64,000 bases of DNA, taken from positions 186,001-250,000 of the forward strand of contig JAFYVN010000006.1 in NCBI GenBank assembly GCA_017549105.1. The letters run 5' to 3'. This DNA comes from Clostridia bacterium (GTDB lineage Bacteria; Bacillota; Clostridia; Oscillospirales; Acutalibacteraceae). The notes under the pieces were generated by a model. The model was not told the origin of the DNA. It was given only the letters and a program-made list of their open reading frames with translations, and made no database searches. Made by a program: the position numbers and the translations under genes. The number at the start of each line of letters is the position of its first letter. Position 1 is the stretch's first letter. Positions 1-9,463 of the stretch are shown one piece after another.

Positions 1-1
1 G

Positions 2-898
2 TTGATTTACGAGGATTCAACTATTGTTCTCGGTTCAACAGCAAAAGAAATATTCTCGATGAAGCTTGACTCGGCAGATGCAAAGGTGCTTACCAAAAAC
101 GGAAGAGCTTTGATTTACAGCAACTCTTCAAACGAAGTTATTCTTCAGAGCAAAACCGAAAATCTCGGCAAAATCATCGAAGAAGGTGCCGTTGTTGCGG
201 CGGCAATTGCCAAGAACGGATATTTTGCAACGTCCTATTCAACCGAAGCAAATCAGAGCGTTCTCACTGTTTATAATAACCGATTTGATAAGGTGTTTCA
301 ATGGAACTGCTCTCAGGAGAGAATCGCAGACATCTCGTTATCTTCAAACGGTAAAAAGCTTGCCGTTGTTGCGGTCGGAGCAGAAAATGCGGAAATTTAC
401 ACAAGGCTCATTGTTTTCAACGTCAATTCAGCTGAACCGCTTGCCGATATTAAATATGCCGGCACTCTGCTTCTCAGGGTTGCTTACACAACCTCCAACA
501 AAGTTATTGCCGCAGGTGATAACCGCACGGTTGTTATCACAAGCAAAGGAGAAGCGGTTGATGAGCTTGTTTATTCCGAAGACAGTATCCTTGCAGTATG
601 CACTGACGATAACGGCAACACAGTCGTTTTCTACGAAGAATTCGGTGGTGCAAAAACTGGAATGGTCAGATTTTCTTCTTCCGGAAAGAGAACCTGCTCC
701 GAAACTCTTGAAGGTATTCCCGACTGCGTTACCGCTTACGGAGGAAAAATTGCCATTGCTGACTCCGAAGATATAACAGTTTATTCTTCATCGGGCGGTG
801 TTACCCGTACCTTTGAAACTCAGAATCCGCCGTCAGAAATCTTCTGCTGTTCGGGTGAAATCTACACTGTTGAAAACGGTTCGGTTTGTAAATACTGA
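2..898 (+). CDS. beta-propeller-like protein, 5' partial
   Basis: The reading frame is open to the left edge of the window and no ribosome binding site precedes the first possible start (TTG at 2), so this is the C-terminal 298 residues of a longer protein. The visible part has no catalytic motif. It is built of repeated short beta-strand blocks with turns such as SSNGKKLAVV, TSNKVIAAGDN and DDNGNTVVFY, the texture of WD40/YVTN-like propeller blades. In Clostridia, membrane-anchored propeller proteins (DUF5711-type) are often found next to cvpA, and here cvpA follows directly, so that is the best guess. The missing N-terminus probably carries the membrane anchor. Function unknown. Confidence 0.6.
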   Translation: MIYEDSTIVLGSTAKEIFSMKLDSADAKVLTKNGRALIYSNSSNEVILQSKTENLGKIIEEGAVVAAAIAKNGYFATSYSTEANQSVLTVYNNRFDKVFQWNCSQERIADISLSSNGKKLAVVAVGAENAEIYTRLIVFNVNSAEPLADIKYAGTLLLRVAYTTSNKVIAAGDNRTVVITSKGEAVDELVYSEDSILAVCTDDNGNTVVFYEEFGGAKTGMVRFSSSGKRTCSETLEGIPDCVTAYGGKIAIADSEDITVYSSSGGVTRTFETQNPPSEIFCCSGEIYTVENGSVCKY

Positions 899-904
899 TA
901 TAAT
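896..904 (+). promoter_or_regulatory. candidate extended -10 promoter before cvpA
   Basis: TG at 896-897 followed by TATAAT at 899-904 forms an extended -10 element about 30 bases before the cvpA start. No good -35 hexamer lies at 17 bases. It overlaps the stop codon of the preceding gene, so it would be an internal promoter. Confidence 0.3.
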
Positions 905-934
905 ATAATGAAAATAAATAAAGGAGGCATGTGA

Positions 935-1630
935 ATGAATATTACGGCAGTTATGTTTGACCTTGCGTTTGTTGTATTGGTTTTAATCAGCATACTCGAC
1001 GGACGCAGAAAAGGTTTTGTCAAAATTATTCTTTCCTTCGCAGCTATGCTTGTTACCTGGTTTGTTGCAAGCGAACTTTCACAGCCCGTTGCAGAATGGG
1101 CAAACGAAGCCTTTGTAGGCGGTTGGATTACAAGCGCAATCGAAGGCGCAATCGCAGACACCGTTTCAAACGGCTCTCAGGCTTTTCTCGAATCTGTTCC
1201 CGAATACATATCCAACGCAGCGCAGATTGCGGGAATTTCACTCGAGGATCTTGCTTCTCAGCTCAGCGGAGCTGTTGACCCTGCCGCAGCGGCAGAAAAG
1301 ATTTACGGTGCAATTGAAGGCAAACTTGTTCTCGCCGTTCTGAGAATCATCTCATTCTTTGTTCTTTATGTGGCTATGAACTGGGTAACATCAATTGTTA
1401 TCGGCATCATCGGCAAAGTGTTCAAGCTCCCCGTTCTCAAAGGATTCAACAAACTTCTCGGCTCCGTTGTCGGCGCATTCAAGGGCGTTTTTGTTGTTGC
1501 GATAGTCAGCATCGTTCTCGGTCTTGTTGCAATGGTTATTCCCGAAACTCCGTTTGCGCAGGCACTTGACGGCTCTGTTATCCACGGAATAATCTCAGAT
1601 ATAACCCACGTGATTTTTGCCAATAATTAA
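935..1630 (+). CDS. CvpA family membrane protein
   Basis: A 231-residue integral membrane protein with four predicted membrane segments, at roughly residues 3-22, 28-48, 130-160 and 178-203. It opens with a CvpA-like N-terminus in which a hydrophobic helix is followed by a short DGRRKGF loop and a second helix. Between segments 2 and 3 is an Ala-rich helical stretch of about 80 residues. CvpA proteins are named for colicin V production in E. coli and are linked to envelope stress tolerance, but their biochemical role is unsettled. The start ATG has a strong AAGGAGG site 9 bases upstream. It lies between the propeller-like gene and pgsA in the same direction, so all three may be cotranscribed. 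Confidence 0.85.
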   Translation: MNITAVMFDLAFVVLVLISILDGRRKGFVKIILSFAAMLVTWFVASELSQPVAEWANEAFVGGWITSAIEGAIADTVSNGSQAFLESVPEYISNAAQIAGISLEDLASQLSGAVDPAAAAEKIYGAIEGKLVLAVLRIISFFVLYVAMNWVTSIVIGIIGKVFKLPVLKGFNKLLGSVVGAFKGVFVVAIVSIVLGLVAMVIPETPFAQALDGSVIHGIISDITHVIFANN

Positions 1631-1655
1631 TTTGTTTACATAACAGGAGGATATT

Positions 1656-2279
1656 ATGAAAGCTATTTTAAAAGAATATTTTACAGGTTGTCTCACAATT
1701 CCCAATCTTCTCTCGGTAATCAGAATCGCACTCATCCCCGTTTTTGCCGTTCTTTTCAACAACGGTGACTACGGCTGGGCAGTTCTCGTTCTTGCTCTTT
1801 CAGGTTCAACAGACTTTTTTGACGGTAAAATCGCAAGAAAATTCAACCAGATAAGCGCACTCGGCAAACTTCTTGACCCCATTGCAGATAAGCTCACTCA
1901 GATTACAATCGCAATTGTTTTCTATATGACATTCAGCAACAGCACCGACGAAACAGTAAAAACCTTCAGCTGGATTTTCCTTGTGTTCCTTATCAAGGAA
2001 GCAGTTATGGTTGTTGGCGGCGCAATTATGATTATGTTCGGTCTCAAACCCGTAGCAGCTGAAATGCCCGGCAAAATTGCCACCTTCGCATTCTATGTTA
2101 TTATGTGCGTAATTCTTGCCTTCGGTCCCGACGTCGGCATTCTCGGCAACGTATTCACTCTCCCCGCAGTTCCCATGCTTATTCTCATTGCAATCAGTCT
2201 TGTTCTTACTCTTGTTGCTTTCTTCAGCTATGTTCCCGGAGTTATCAGCCAGATTAAAGAGAAAAAAGCAAGCAAATAA
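1656..2279 (+). CDS. pgsA: CDP-diacylglycerol--glycerol-3-phosphate 3-phosphatidyltransferase
   Basis: Membrane enzyme of acidic phospholipid synthesis: CDP-diacylglycerol + sn-glycerol 3-phosphate gives phosphatidylglycerophosphate + CMP. The 207 residues carry the complete CDP-alcohol phosphotransferase signature with D53, D56, G57, A60, R61, G70, D74 and D78, followed by hydrophobic segments typical of a six-helix fold. The N-terminal TIPNLLSVIRI is characteristic of PgsA. Length is slightly above the usual 180-200. The start ATG is preceded by AGGAGG. Its placement between cvpA and a clp ATPase, all on the plus strand with gaps of about 20-25 bases, suggests one transcription unit. Confidence 0.92.
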   Translation: MKAILKEYFTGCLTIPNLLSVIRIALIPVFAVLFNNGDYGWAVLVLALSGSTDFFDGKIARKFNQISALGKLLDPIADKLTQITIAIVFYMTFSNSTDETVKTFSWIFLVFLIKEAVMVVGGAIMIMFGLKPVAAEMPGKIATFAFYVIMCVILAFGPDVGILGNVFTLPAVPMLILIAISLVLTLVAFFSYVPGVISQIKEKKASK

Positions 2280-2300
2280 ATTTCAGAAGGATATTATTAA

Positions 2301-4595
2301 ATGAAACAGGTTTTATGTGCAAAATGCAAAAAGCGTCCTGCAATGTTCTTTATAACAAAGGTTGAGGGCGAAAAAACGACGCAGGAAGGTCTTTGCATCA
2401 AATGCGCCATGGAAATGAACATCGGCCCCGTCAAGCAGATAATGCAGAGCATGGGCATCTCCGAGGATGAACTCGAAGAAGTCGGTGAACAGTTTGAAGC
2501 AATGTTCGGCGAAGACGGCGGATTTGAACCCGGAGGCGCAGGAACACTCCCCTTCCTCCAGAATCTCGGTGCAATGGGTAACCCCGCCGAAAAAGAGGAG
2601 CGTACTTCTTCAGATAATTCGGCAGAAAACGAAGAAAAGAAGAAAAAATGGGGCAACAGAAAGTCCAAAGATAAAGACGAAAAGAAGCGCAAATATCTCA
2701 GTCAGTTCTGCACCGACCTTACCGCAAAGGCTCAGACAGGCAAGGTTGACAGAATCATCGGCAGAGACAACGAAATATACAGAGCAATTCAGATTCTTTG
2801 CAGACGAACAAAGAATAACCCCTGCTTCATCGGTGAACCCGGTGTAGGTAAAACCGCAATCGCAGAGGGTCTTGCGCTCAGAATTGCCAACGGCAACGTA
2901 CCCGCAAAGCTCAAGGACAAAGAAATTCATATGCTCGACCTTGCAGCACTCGTTGCCGGCACACAGTTCAGAGGTCAGTTTGAAAGCCGAATCAAGGGTC
3001 TTGTTGAGGAAGTACGCAGTGAGGGTAATATCATCCTCTTTATCGACGAGGTTCACTCCCTTGTCGGCACGGGCGATGCAGAAGGCTCGATGAACGCTGC
3101 CAACATCCTCAAGCCCTCTCTTTCAAGAGGCGAAATTCAGATTATCGGTGCAACAACCTTCACCGAATACAGAAAATATATCGAAAAGGATGCCGCTCTC
3201 GAGCGCAGACTTCAGCCCATCAGAGTTGAAGAACCTTCAATCGCAGATACCGTTGAAATGCTCCAGGGTGTCAAGGATTACTACGAAGATTTCCACAGAG
3301 TAAAAGTTACCGACACTCTCATTGAAAAAGCGGTCAACCTTTCCGAAAGATATATCAATGACAGATTTTTGCCTGACAAGGCAATCGACCTTCTTGACGA
3401 AGCCTGCACCTGCGCTAATCTGCGCAATGTCAACATCAGCAATTTTGAGATTGCTTCCGCAGAGCTTGAAGAACTCAAAGCAAAAGAAACCGAGCTCACC
3501 GAAGCAAAGGACGTTGACTACGAAGCAATCGGCAAGATAAAATCCGAAATAATCCAGAAAGAAATAGAAGTAAAAGAACTTGAAGTTCTGGCTTCAGACA
3601 ACAATGTGACCGAGGACGACCTTGCAAGAGTTATTCAGCTCTGGACAGGCATCCCTGCAAGCAAGGTTATCGAAAGCGACCTTCGCAGACTTGCAAGTCT
3701 TGAGGATAATCTTAAGGCAGGCATTATCGGTCAGGACGAAGCAATTTCGCTTGTCAGCGCCGCTGTCAGAAGAGGAAGAGTTCAGATAAGTCCAAGAAGA
3801 CGTCCTGCATCGTTCATATTCGTAGGTCCCACGGGTGTAGGTAAAACAGAACTTGTAAAACTCCTTGCAAAAGAACTTTTCGAAACTCCCGAAACTCTTA
3901 TCAGACTTGATATGAGTGAGTTTATGGAGAAACACTCCGTTTCGAGAATCATCGGCTCACCTCCGGGATACGTCGGCTATGACGAAGCAGGTCAGCTCAC
4001 CGAAAAAGTACGCCGTAAGCCTTATTCCGTAGTTCTTTTTGACGAAATCGAAAAAGCTCATCCCGATGTTATGAACATTCTTCTCCAGATTCTTGATGAG
4101 GGAAGAATCACCGATGCCCAGGGCAGAAACGTAAGCTTTGAAAATACGGTTATTGTTATGACCTCAAATGCGGGCAGCAACAGAGGCTCGGGTGCTCTCG
4201 GCTTTGCAAAGACCAAGAATGAGGCCTCCAAAGAAAGAGCAATGAAAGCTCTCAACGAATTCCTCAGGCCCGAATTCATCGGCAGAGTTGACGAAGTTGT
4301 TGTTTTCAACGACCTCACTCAAGAGGATTACGAAAAAATCACCGTGCTTATGCTCAGCGAGCTTGTTGATCCCCTTAAGGATAAGGGTATCAGATTTAAC
4401 TGGGATGACTCCGCTGTCAGCACAATTGCTCGCCTTTCCGTTGACGGACCGCGAGGTGCAAGAGACCTTCGCAACACCATCCGCCGCAATGTTGAAGACG
4501 TTATAACAGAAAAAATCGTCCACAGCGCAGACTGTCCCGTTAAATCGGTCAGCCTCACCGCAGACGGAGATAAGGTTATCTGTAATTTCGAATAA
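2301..4595 (+). CDS. clpE: ClpE-like AAA+ unfoldase with N-terminal zinc finger
   Basis: A Hsp100/Clp ATPase of 764 residues that should unfold substrates for ClpP. The N-terminus holds a zinc finger with CX2C pairs at 6-9 and 32-35, as in ClpE and McsA, in place of the ClpN repeat domain of ClpC. A charged linker (about 95-130) leads to AAA module 1 (Walker A GEPGVGKT at 178-185, then LFIDEVH). A coiled middle segment and AAA module 2 follow (Walker A GPTGVGKT near 508-515, then [11 protein letters not shown]). The tripeptide LGF near residue 633 sits where the ClpP-docking loop is expected. ClpC is the alternative name, but the zinc finger favours ClpE. xylA follows after 29 bases without a terminator. 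Confidence 0.88.
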   Translation: MKQVLCAKCKKRPAMFFITKVEGEKTTQEGLCIKCAMEMNIGPVKQIMQSMGISEDELEEVGEQFEAMFGEDGGFEPGGAGTLPFLQNLGAMGNPAEKEERTSSDNSAENEEKKKKWGNRKSKDKDEKKRKYLSQFCTDLTAKAQTGKVDRIIGRDNEIYRAIQILCRRTKNNPCFIGEPGVGKTAIAEGLALRIANGNVPAKLKDKEIHMLDLAALVAGTQFRGQFESRIKGLVEEVRSEGNIILFIDEVHSLVGTGDAEGSMNAANILKPSLSRGEIQIIGATTFTEYRKYIEKDAALERRLQPIRVEEPSIADTVEMLQGVKDYYEDFHRVKVTDTLIEKAVNLSERYINDRFLPDKAIDLLDEACTCANLRNVNISNFEIASAELEELKAKETELTEAKDVDYEAIGKIKSEIIQKEIEVKELEVLASDNNVTEDDLARVIQLWTGIPASKVIESDLRRLASLEDNLKAGIIGQDEAISLVSAAVRRGRVQISPRRRPASFIFVGPTGVGKTELVKLLAKELFETPETLIRLDMSEFMEKHSVSRIIGSPPGYVGYDEAGQLTEKVRRKPYSVVLFDEIEKAHPDVMNILLQILDEGRITDAQGRNVSFENTVIVMTSNAGSNRGSGALGFAKTKNEASKERAMKALNEFLRPEFIGRVDEVVVFNDLTQEDYEKITVLMLSELVDPLKDKGIRFNWDDSAVSTIARLSVDGPRGARDLRNTIRRNVEDVITEKIVHSADCPVKSVSLTADGDKVICNFE

Positions 4596-4624
4596 TAAAA
4601 AATTTAATACGGAGTGATATAATA

Positions 4625-5941
4625 ATGTATTTTGATTTTATTGAAAAAGTTAAGTACGAAGGTGCTTCAAGCAAAAATCCCTTCGCTTTTAAATATTATG
4701 ATGCAGACAAAGTTGTTATGGGCAAAACCATGAAAGAACACCTCAACTTTGCAATGGCATGGTGGCATAATCTCGGTGCGGCAGGTACGGATATGTTCGG
4801 CAGAGACACGGCCGACAAATCGTTCGGCGCAGAAAAAGGCACTATGGCACACGCAAAGGCAAAGGTTGACGCAGGTTTTGAATTTATGCAGAAACTCGGC
4901 GTTGAGAATTTCTGCTTCCACGATGTTGACCTTGTTCCCGAAGCAGAGGATATCAACGAAACCAACGCAAGACTCGACGAAATCAGCGATTACATCCTTG
5001 AAAAGATGAATGAAACAGGTATCAAGTGTCTCTGGGGTACTGCAAATATGTTCTCAAATCCCCGCTTTATGAATGGTGCAGGCAGCACCAACAGCGCTGA
5101 TGTTTACTGCTTTGCGGCAGCTCAGATAAAAAAAGCTCTTGACCTTACAGTTAAATTCGGTGGTAAAGGCTACGTTTTCTGGGGCGGCAGAGAAGGCTAC
5201 GAAACCCTTCTCAACACCGACGTTAAGTTTGAGCAGGAAAACATTGCACGTCTTATGAAAATGGCTGTTGACTACGGCAGAAGCATCGGCTTTGAGGGTG
5301 ATTTCTACATTGAGCCCAAGCCGAAGGAGCCTATGAAGCATCAGTACGATTTTGATGCAGCAACCGCTATCGGTTTTCTCCGCCAGTACGGTCTTGACAA
5401 GGATTTCAAGATGAACATAGAAGCAAACCACGCTCTTCTCGCAGGTCACACATTCGAACACGAACTCCGCATCTCGGCTATCAACGGTATGCTCGGCTCA
5501 ATCGATGCAAATCAGGGCGACCCCGTTCTCGGTTGGGATACCGACGAATTCCCGTTTGACGTTTACTCGGCAACAATGTGTATGTACGAAGTTCTCAAGG
5601 CAGGCGGTATGAAGAACGGCGGTCTCAACTTTGACGCAAAGAACCGCAGACCCAGCAACACTCCCGAAGATATGGTGCTCGGCTTCATCCTCGGTATGGA
5701 TACATTTGCACTCGGTCTTATCAAAGCCGCAAAAATTATTGAAGACGGCACAATTGATGGCTTCAAGGCAGAAAGATATTCAAGCTTCAGCTCGGGCATC
5801 GGCAAGAAGATTGCAGACGGTGAAGCAACTCTCGAAGAGCTTTCGGCTTATGCCTGCTCACTCGGTAAGTGCGCCGATCCCGGCTCAGGCAAGCAGGAAT
5901 ACCTTCAGTCTGCAATAAACGGCATTATGTTTGGTGAATAA
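4625..5941 (+). CDS. xylA: xylose isomerase
   Basis: Interconverts D-xylose and D-xylulose (metal-dependent, cytosolic), the entry step of the isomerase route of xylose catabolism. At 438 residues it has the length of class II enzymes. Both family signatures are visible: [16 protein letters not shown], and [15 protein letters not shown] with its metal-binding carboxylates. FHDVD carries the active-site histidine and the metal site continues through IEANHA and DANQGD. The start ATG has GGAG about 9 bases upstream. xylB begins one base after the xylA stop, so the two are an operon. No xylose repressor gene or obvious operator is visible, and control may come from upstream or through general catabolite repression. 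Confidence 0.96.
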   Translation: MYFDFIEKVKYEGASSKNPFAFKYYDADKVVMGKTMKEHLNFAMAWWHNLGAAGTDMFGRDTADKSFGAEKGTMAHAKAKVDAGFEFMQKLGVENFCFHDVDLVPEAEDINETNARLDEISDYILEKMNETGIKCLWGTANMFSNPRFMNGAGSTNSADVYCFAAAQIKKALDLTVKFGGKGYVFWGGREGYETLLNTDVKFEQENIARLMKMAVDYGRSIGFEGDFYIEPKPKEPMKHQYDFDAATAIGFLRQYGLDKDFKMNIEANHALLAGHTFEHELRISAINGMLGSIDANQGDPVLGWDTDEFPFDVYSATMCMYEVLKAGGMKNGGLNFDAKNRRPSNTPEDMVLGFILGMDTFALGLIKAAKIIEDGTIDGFKAERYSSFSSGIGKKIADGEATLEELSAYACSLGKCADPGSGKQEYLQSAINGIMFGE

Positions 5942-5942
5942 G

Positions 5943-7472
5943 ATGAAATATGTTATCGGTATAGATCTCGGCACTTCGGCAACAAAAACCGTCCTCTTTG
6001 ACGAAAAGGGAACAACCGTTGCTTCAGCAAGCCGTGAATACGAGCTTCTTCAGCCCCACAACGGCTGGGCGGAGCAGAATCCCTCAGACTGGTACGATGC
6101 CGCAATCGAAACGCTTTCAAAGGTCGTTTCCGACAGCGGCGTTAACAAAATCGATATCGTTTCAATCGGCATTTCGGGTCAGATGCACGGACTTGTTATG
6201 CTCGACGAAGAATGCAATGTTCTGCGCCCGTCAATTCTCTGGTGCGACCAGAGAACAGGCAAAGAATGCGACGAACTGACCGAAATACTCGGCAGAGAAA
6301 AGCTTATTGAAATCACCGCAAACCCCGCTCTTACAGGCTTCACCGCCTCAAAGATTCTTTGGGTAAAAAACAATGAACCCGAGATTTTTGAGAAGTGCCG
6401 TCACATCCTTCTTCCGAAGGACTATCTCCGTTTCAGACTTACGGGCGAATTCGCAACCGAGGTTTCAGATGCATCGGGAATGCAGATTCTCGACGTCCCG
6501 CAGAGAAAGTGGTCAAAGGTTATGATTGACGCACTTTCAATCAAAGAAGAATATCTCGCAAAGGTTTATGAATCCCCCGAAATTACGGGATATATCAACA
6601 GCGACACAGCCAAAAAAACAGGACTTTCAACTGCAACATCGGTTGTCGGCGGTGCGGGCGACAATGCCGCTGCGGCAGTCGGAATGGGCGTTGTTGAAGA
6701 AGGCAAGGCATTCACAACAATCGGTACTTCGGGTGTTGTTTTTGCTCATACGGATAATCCCGTCATCGACCCCAAGGGCAGAGTCCATACCTTCTGCTGT
6801 GCTGTGCCGGGTGCGTGGCACGTTATGGGCGTAACCCAGGGCGCAGGTCTTTCGCTCCAGTGGTTCAAAAATAATTTCTGCGGTGAAGAATCCGTTCAGG
6901 CTGCAAGCGAAGGCAAGGATGTTTACGTTATAACAGATGCAAAAGCATCAGAAATCGCAATCGGATGCGACAAGCTTCTCTATCTCCCCTATCTTATGGG
7001 CGAAAGAACTCCGCATCTTGACCCCGACTGCAGAGGTGTATTCTTCGGTCTTTCCGCAATCCACACACGCTCACACTTCATCAGAGCGATTATGGAGGGC
7101 GTTACCTATTCGCTTTATGATTGCTTACTTGTGCTCAAAGAAATGGGTATCAATCCGCAGTCAATGCTCCTTTGCGGAGGCGGTGGAAAGAGCAAACTCT
7201 GGAAGGGTATGATTTGTGACACATTCGATATGCCCGTGCTCACAACAAAATCATCCGAGGGTCCCGCTCTCGGCGTTGCAATTCTTGCGGCAGTCGGTTC
7301 GGGAATCTATCCCGACGTTGCAACAGCTTGCAACGCGATGATACCCGACGAAGCGAAAATTTCAAATCCCGACAGCACAAACACAGCGAAATACCGTGAA
7401 TACCACGCTGTCTATTCATCGCTCTACAACTCACTCAAAGAAAACTATAAGGAGCTTGCAAAGCTCAGATAA
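5943..7472 (+). CDS. xylB: xylulokinase
   Basis: FGGY-family sugar kinase that phosphorylates D-xylulose to xylulose 5-phosphate, feeding the pentose phosphate pathway. The 509 residues include the N-terminal phosphate loop GIDLGTSATKTVLFD, the xylulokinase substrate motif SGQMHGLV, and the C-terminal nucleotide-binding GGGGKSKLW. The frame is open upstream to a TTG at 5931 inside xylA, but the ATG at 5943 begins the conserved sequence MKYVIGIDLG and leaves TAAGATG at the junction, which is typical of translational coupling. A hairpin plus T-tract follows the stop. Confidence 0.95.
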   Translation: MKYVIGIDLGTSATKTVLFDEKGTTVASASREYELLQPHNGWAEQNPSDWYDAAIETLSKVVSDSGVNKIDIVSIGISGQMHGLVMLDEECNVLRPSILWCDQRTGKECDELTEILGREKLIEITANPALTGFTASKILWVKNNEPEIFEKCRHILLPKDYLRFRLTGEFATEVSDASGMQILDVPQRKWSKVMIDALSIKEEYLAKVYESPEITGYINSDTAKKTGLSTATSVVGGAGDNAAAAVGMGVVEEGKAFTTIGTSGVVFAHTDNPVIDPKGRVHTFCCAVPGAWHVMGVTQGAGLSLQWFKNNFCGEESVQAASEGKDVYVITDAKASEIAIGCDKLLYLPYLMGERTPHLDPDCRGVFFGLSAIHTRSHFIRAIMEGVTYSLYDCLLVLKEMGINPQSMLLCGGGGKSKLWKGMICDTFDMPVLTTKSSEGPALGVAILAAVGSGIYPDVATACNAMIPDEAKISNPDSTNTAKYREYHAVYSSLYNSLKENYKELAKLR

Positions 7473-7480
7473 AAACAAAG

Positions 7481-7509
7481 GCTCAATCCTCAACGGGTTG
7501 AGCTTTTTT
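7481..7509 (+). terminator. intrinsic terminator of xylAB
   Basis: GCTCAA at 7481-7486 pairs with TTGAGC at 7498-7503, followed by six T residues. It lies 9 bases after the xylB stop and directly before the ribosome binding site of the next gene. Confidence 0.8.
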
Positions 7510-7519
7510 GGAGAAGAAT

Positions 7520-8257
7520 ATGATATTTTATTTTTCCGCAACGGGTAACAGCCGTCACGCCGCAAAAAGAATTGCCGAAGCAACGGGTGACAGAGCCGTT
7601 TCAATCACCGATTGTCTCAAAAACGGTCAGTTTGATTTTGCCGCAAAAGACAGCGAAACAGTCGGATTTATTGCTCCCGTTTATAACTTCGGTCTGCCTG
7701 TAACGGTTACCGATTTCATAGACAAACTCAACCTTAACGGAGGCGGATATGTTTTCACCCTCGTCACCTATGGCGGATTTTCGGGTGGGGCAAGCAAGAT
7801 GATCAAATCCTTGCTCAAAGAAAAAGGAATTAAAACCGATGCACAATATTCCGTCAGAATGCCCGACACCTGGACTCCCGCTTATGATGTATCCGACAAA
7901 GAAAAGGTTGCCGAAACCAACAGAAAAGCCGATGAGAAAATCGGCAGAATAATTGACAAAATCGTCAGAAAAGCAAAAGGTAATTTTGACTCGAGACGAA
8001 TCCCCTTCGGAGATAAATTTTACGGCGGATATGAGGAAATGCGTAAAACTTCTACGCTTTCCGTCAGTAACGACTGTATCGGCTGCGGTATTTGCGCAGA
8101 GCAATGCCCCACGGAGGCAATTGAAATTCAAAACGGCAAACCCGTTTGGGTCAGGGATAAATGCGCAATGTGCCTCGGCTGTCTGCACCGCTGTCCCGAA
8201 TTTGCAATTCAGAGGGGAAGCAAAACCGCCATGCACGGGCAATATACACACAAATAA
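7520..8257 (+). CDS. EFR1 family flavodoxin-ferredoxin protein
   Basis: A 245-residue electron carrier combining a flavodoxin-like FMN domain (residues 1 to about 170, opening YFSATGNSRHAAKRIA, the FMN phosphate loop) with a bacterial two-cluster ferredoxin domain at the C-terminus. The latter has two CX2CX2CX3C motifs, CIGCGICAEQCP and CAMCLGCLHRCP, for two [4Fe-4S] clusters. EFR1-type proteins are common in anaerobic Clostridia and their redox partners are mostly unknown. The start ATG at 7520 has GGAGAAG at 7510-7516. The upstream TTG at 7508 would lie inside the terminator T-tract and is rejected. Likely monocistronic between two terminators. Confidence 0.9.
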   Translation: MIFYFSATGNSRHAAKRIAEATGDRAVSITDCLKNGQFDFAAKDSETVGFIAPVYNFGLPVTVTDFIDKLNLNGGGYVFTLVTYGGFSGGASKMIKSLLKEKGIKTDAQYSVRMPDTWTPAYDVSDKEKVAETNRKADEKIGRIIDKIVRKAKGNFDSRRIPFGDKFYGGYEEMRKTSTLSVSNDCIGCGICAEQCPTEAIEIQNGKPVWVRDKCAMCLGCLHRCPEFAIQRGSKTAMHGQYTHK

Positions 8258-8262
8258 AAAAT

Positions 8263-8300
8263 AACCGCTTCGGTTTAATCACCGAGGCGGTTAAATTTTT
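8263..8300. terminator. bidirectional terminator between EFR1 gene and mltG
   Basis: A 12-base stem (8263-8274 with 8281-8292, one G-T pair) and a six-base loop are flanked by an A-run on the left and a T-run on the right. It can serve both convergent genes. Confidence 0.8.
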
Positions 8301-9369
8301 ATTCAAGTCCTGCAAGCTTCAGATTCTCAAGGTGCTCTTCGTAGGTTTCTGCATAATAATAGTTTGCGTTTTCGTCGTGGCAGAAGTAGAGATAATCAAC
8401 ATCTGCGGGATTGAGAGCGGCATTGATTGTTTTCAGACCGGGATTGCAGATGGGTCCTGCGGGAAGAGCGGAGCATTTATAAGTGTTGTAATAGCTGTTG
8501 TAGCGGTTTATATCGCCGGTAAGATAAGGCTTTATGTGGCGTTCAACATAATAAATCGATGAATCCATCTGAAGCTTCATCCCGGCTTCAAGGCGGTTAT
8601 AAATAACAGCGGCAATCTTTGCAACCTCTTCTGACTTTCCGCCCTCTTTTTCAACAATCGATGCAACTGTCAGCACCTCATCCATCGTGTAGCCGAGTGC
8701 CGAAGCCTGAGCCATCATCTGCTCCGTGATATTAGCCTTGCCGCCTCTGAGGAATTTGCCTATTGCATCCTGTGGCTTTGAGTTTGTATAAAATTCATAT
8801 GTGCTGGGATAAAGATATCCTTCAAGCTTGAAACAGCGGTTAGGATCTGATGGGATTTTTGAAACGAGGGGATAATAACTGTAGTCATAGGTTGCTGCTG
8901 TCTGCATAAGCTCATCAAAATCAGCAACCTCATATTCATCGAGGATTTTAAAGATTTCGGTAAGACTTCTGCCCTCTGCAAAGCTGAGGGTAACTGTTCT
9001 TTTTCCGGTCTGTTCTTCCGACTGAATTTTTGATGTTTCTTCAATAATTTTATCCGTAAAAATTTCTGTCAGCGGACTTGTGTGCGACACGGGGATATAC
9101 ATAGTCGGCTTTTCGTATTCCGTCTCTTCTTCCTCGGTCTCATCCTCGCCGTAATACGGTTCATCCTCCGCTTCGACCTCATCCGAGAAAACTGCTTCGG
9201 TAAGATTTATGAATGCATCAATCGCACCCTCAAGATTTTCAGACGATGTGGGTGGAACGGTTGACTCGGTTGTTGCCGTTTCAACCTCAGGCTCTTTCAC
9301 AGAGCAAGATGCCGCAAGCAAAACGCAGAGCGCAAGCAACGCAACGGCAAATATTTTTATATATTTCAT
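8299..9369 (-). CDS. mltG: endolytic murein transglycosylase MltG
   Basis: Cleaves nascent glycan strands of peptidoglycan at the membrane and so sets strand length. The 356-residue protein is a predicted lipoprotein with signal peptide and lipobox LAASC (Cys at about 22), where many MltG proteins have a plain membrane helix. An acidic, Thr/Glu-rich linker (about 25-90) is followed by the YceG/MltG domain. That domain carries the catalytic-glutamate region TVASIVEKEGGK and the conserved AAVIYNRL, LQMDSSIYY and LPAGPICNPGL segments. The ATG has AAAGGAG 9 bases upstream and a promoter lies at 9401-9429. Single-gene unit. Confidence 0.92.
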   Translation of the reverse strand: MKYIKIFAVALLALCVLLAASCSVKEPEVETATTESTVPPTSSENLEGAIDAFINLTEAVFSDEVEAEDEPYYGEDETEEEETEYEKPTMYIPVSHTSPLTEIFTDKIIEETSKIQSEEQTGKRTVTLSFAEGRSLTEIFKILDEYEVADFDELMQTAATYDYSYYPLVSKIPSDPNRCFKLEGYLYPSTYEFYTNSKPQDAIGKFLRGGKANITEQMMAQASALGYTMDEVLTVASIVEKEGGKSEEVAKIAAVIYNRLEAGMKLQMDSSIYYVERHIKPYLTGDINRYNSYYNTYKCSALPAGPICNPGLKTINAALNPADVDYLYFCHDENANYYYAETYEEHLENLKLAGLE

Positions 9370-9400
9370 TTTCTACGCTCCTTTTTGATTTTACTGCAAA

Positions 9401-9429
9401 ATAATATCACACGGACACACAAAAATCAA
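9401..9429 (-). promoter_or_regulatory. SigA-type promoter of mltG
   Basis: On the minus strand, TTGATT (9424-9429) is spaced 17 bases from TATTAT (9401-9406), about 32 bases before the mltG ATG. The -35 element overlaps the T-tract side of the potD terminator. Confidence 0.6.
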
Positions 9430-9457
9430 CCGCCGTGCAAAAAATTTACACAGCGGT
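9421..9457 (-). terminator. terminator of the potABCD operon
   Basis: On the minus strand ACCGCTGTG (from 9457) pairs with CACGGCGGT (to 9429) with one G-T pair, followed by a T-rich tail (9421-9425). It begins within ten bases of the potD stop. Confidence 0.65.
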
Positions 9458-9463
9458 AATATT

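Noticed and set aside
7601..8251. 216-codon open frame on the minus strand over the EFR1 gene
   Set aside because: Opposite a gene with two intact 4Fe-4S motifs; the translation is low-quality and has no start signal.
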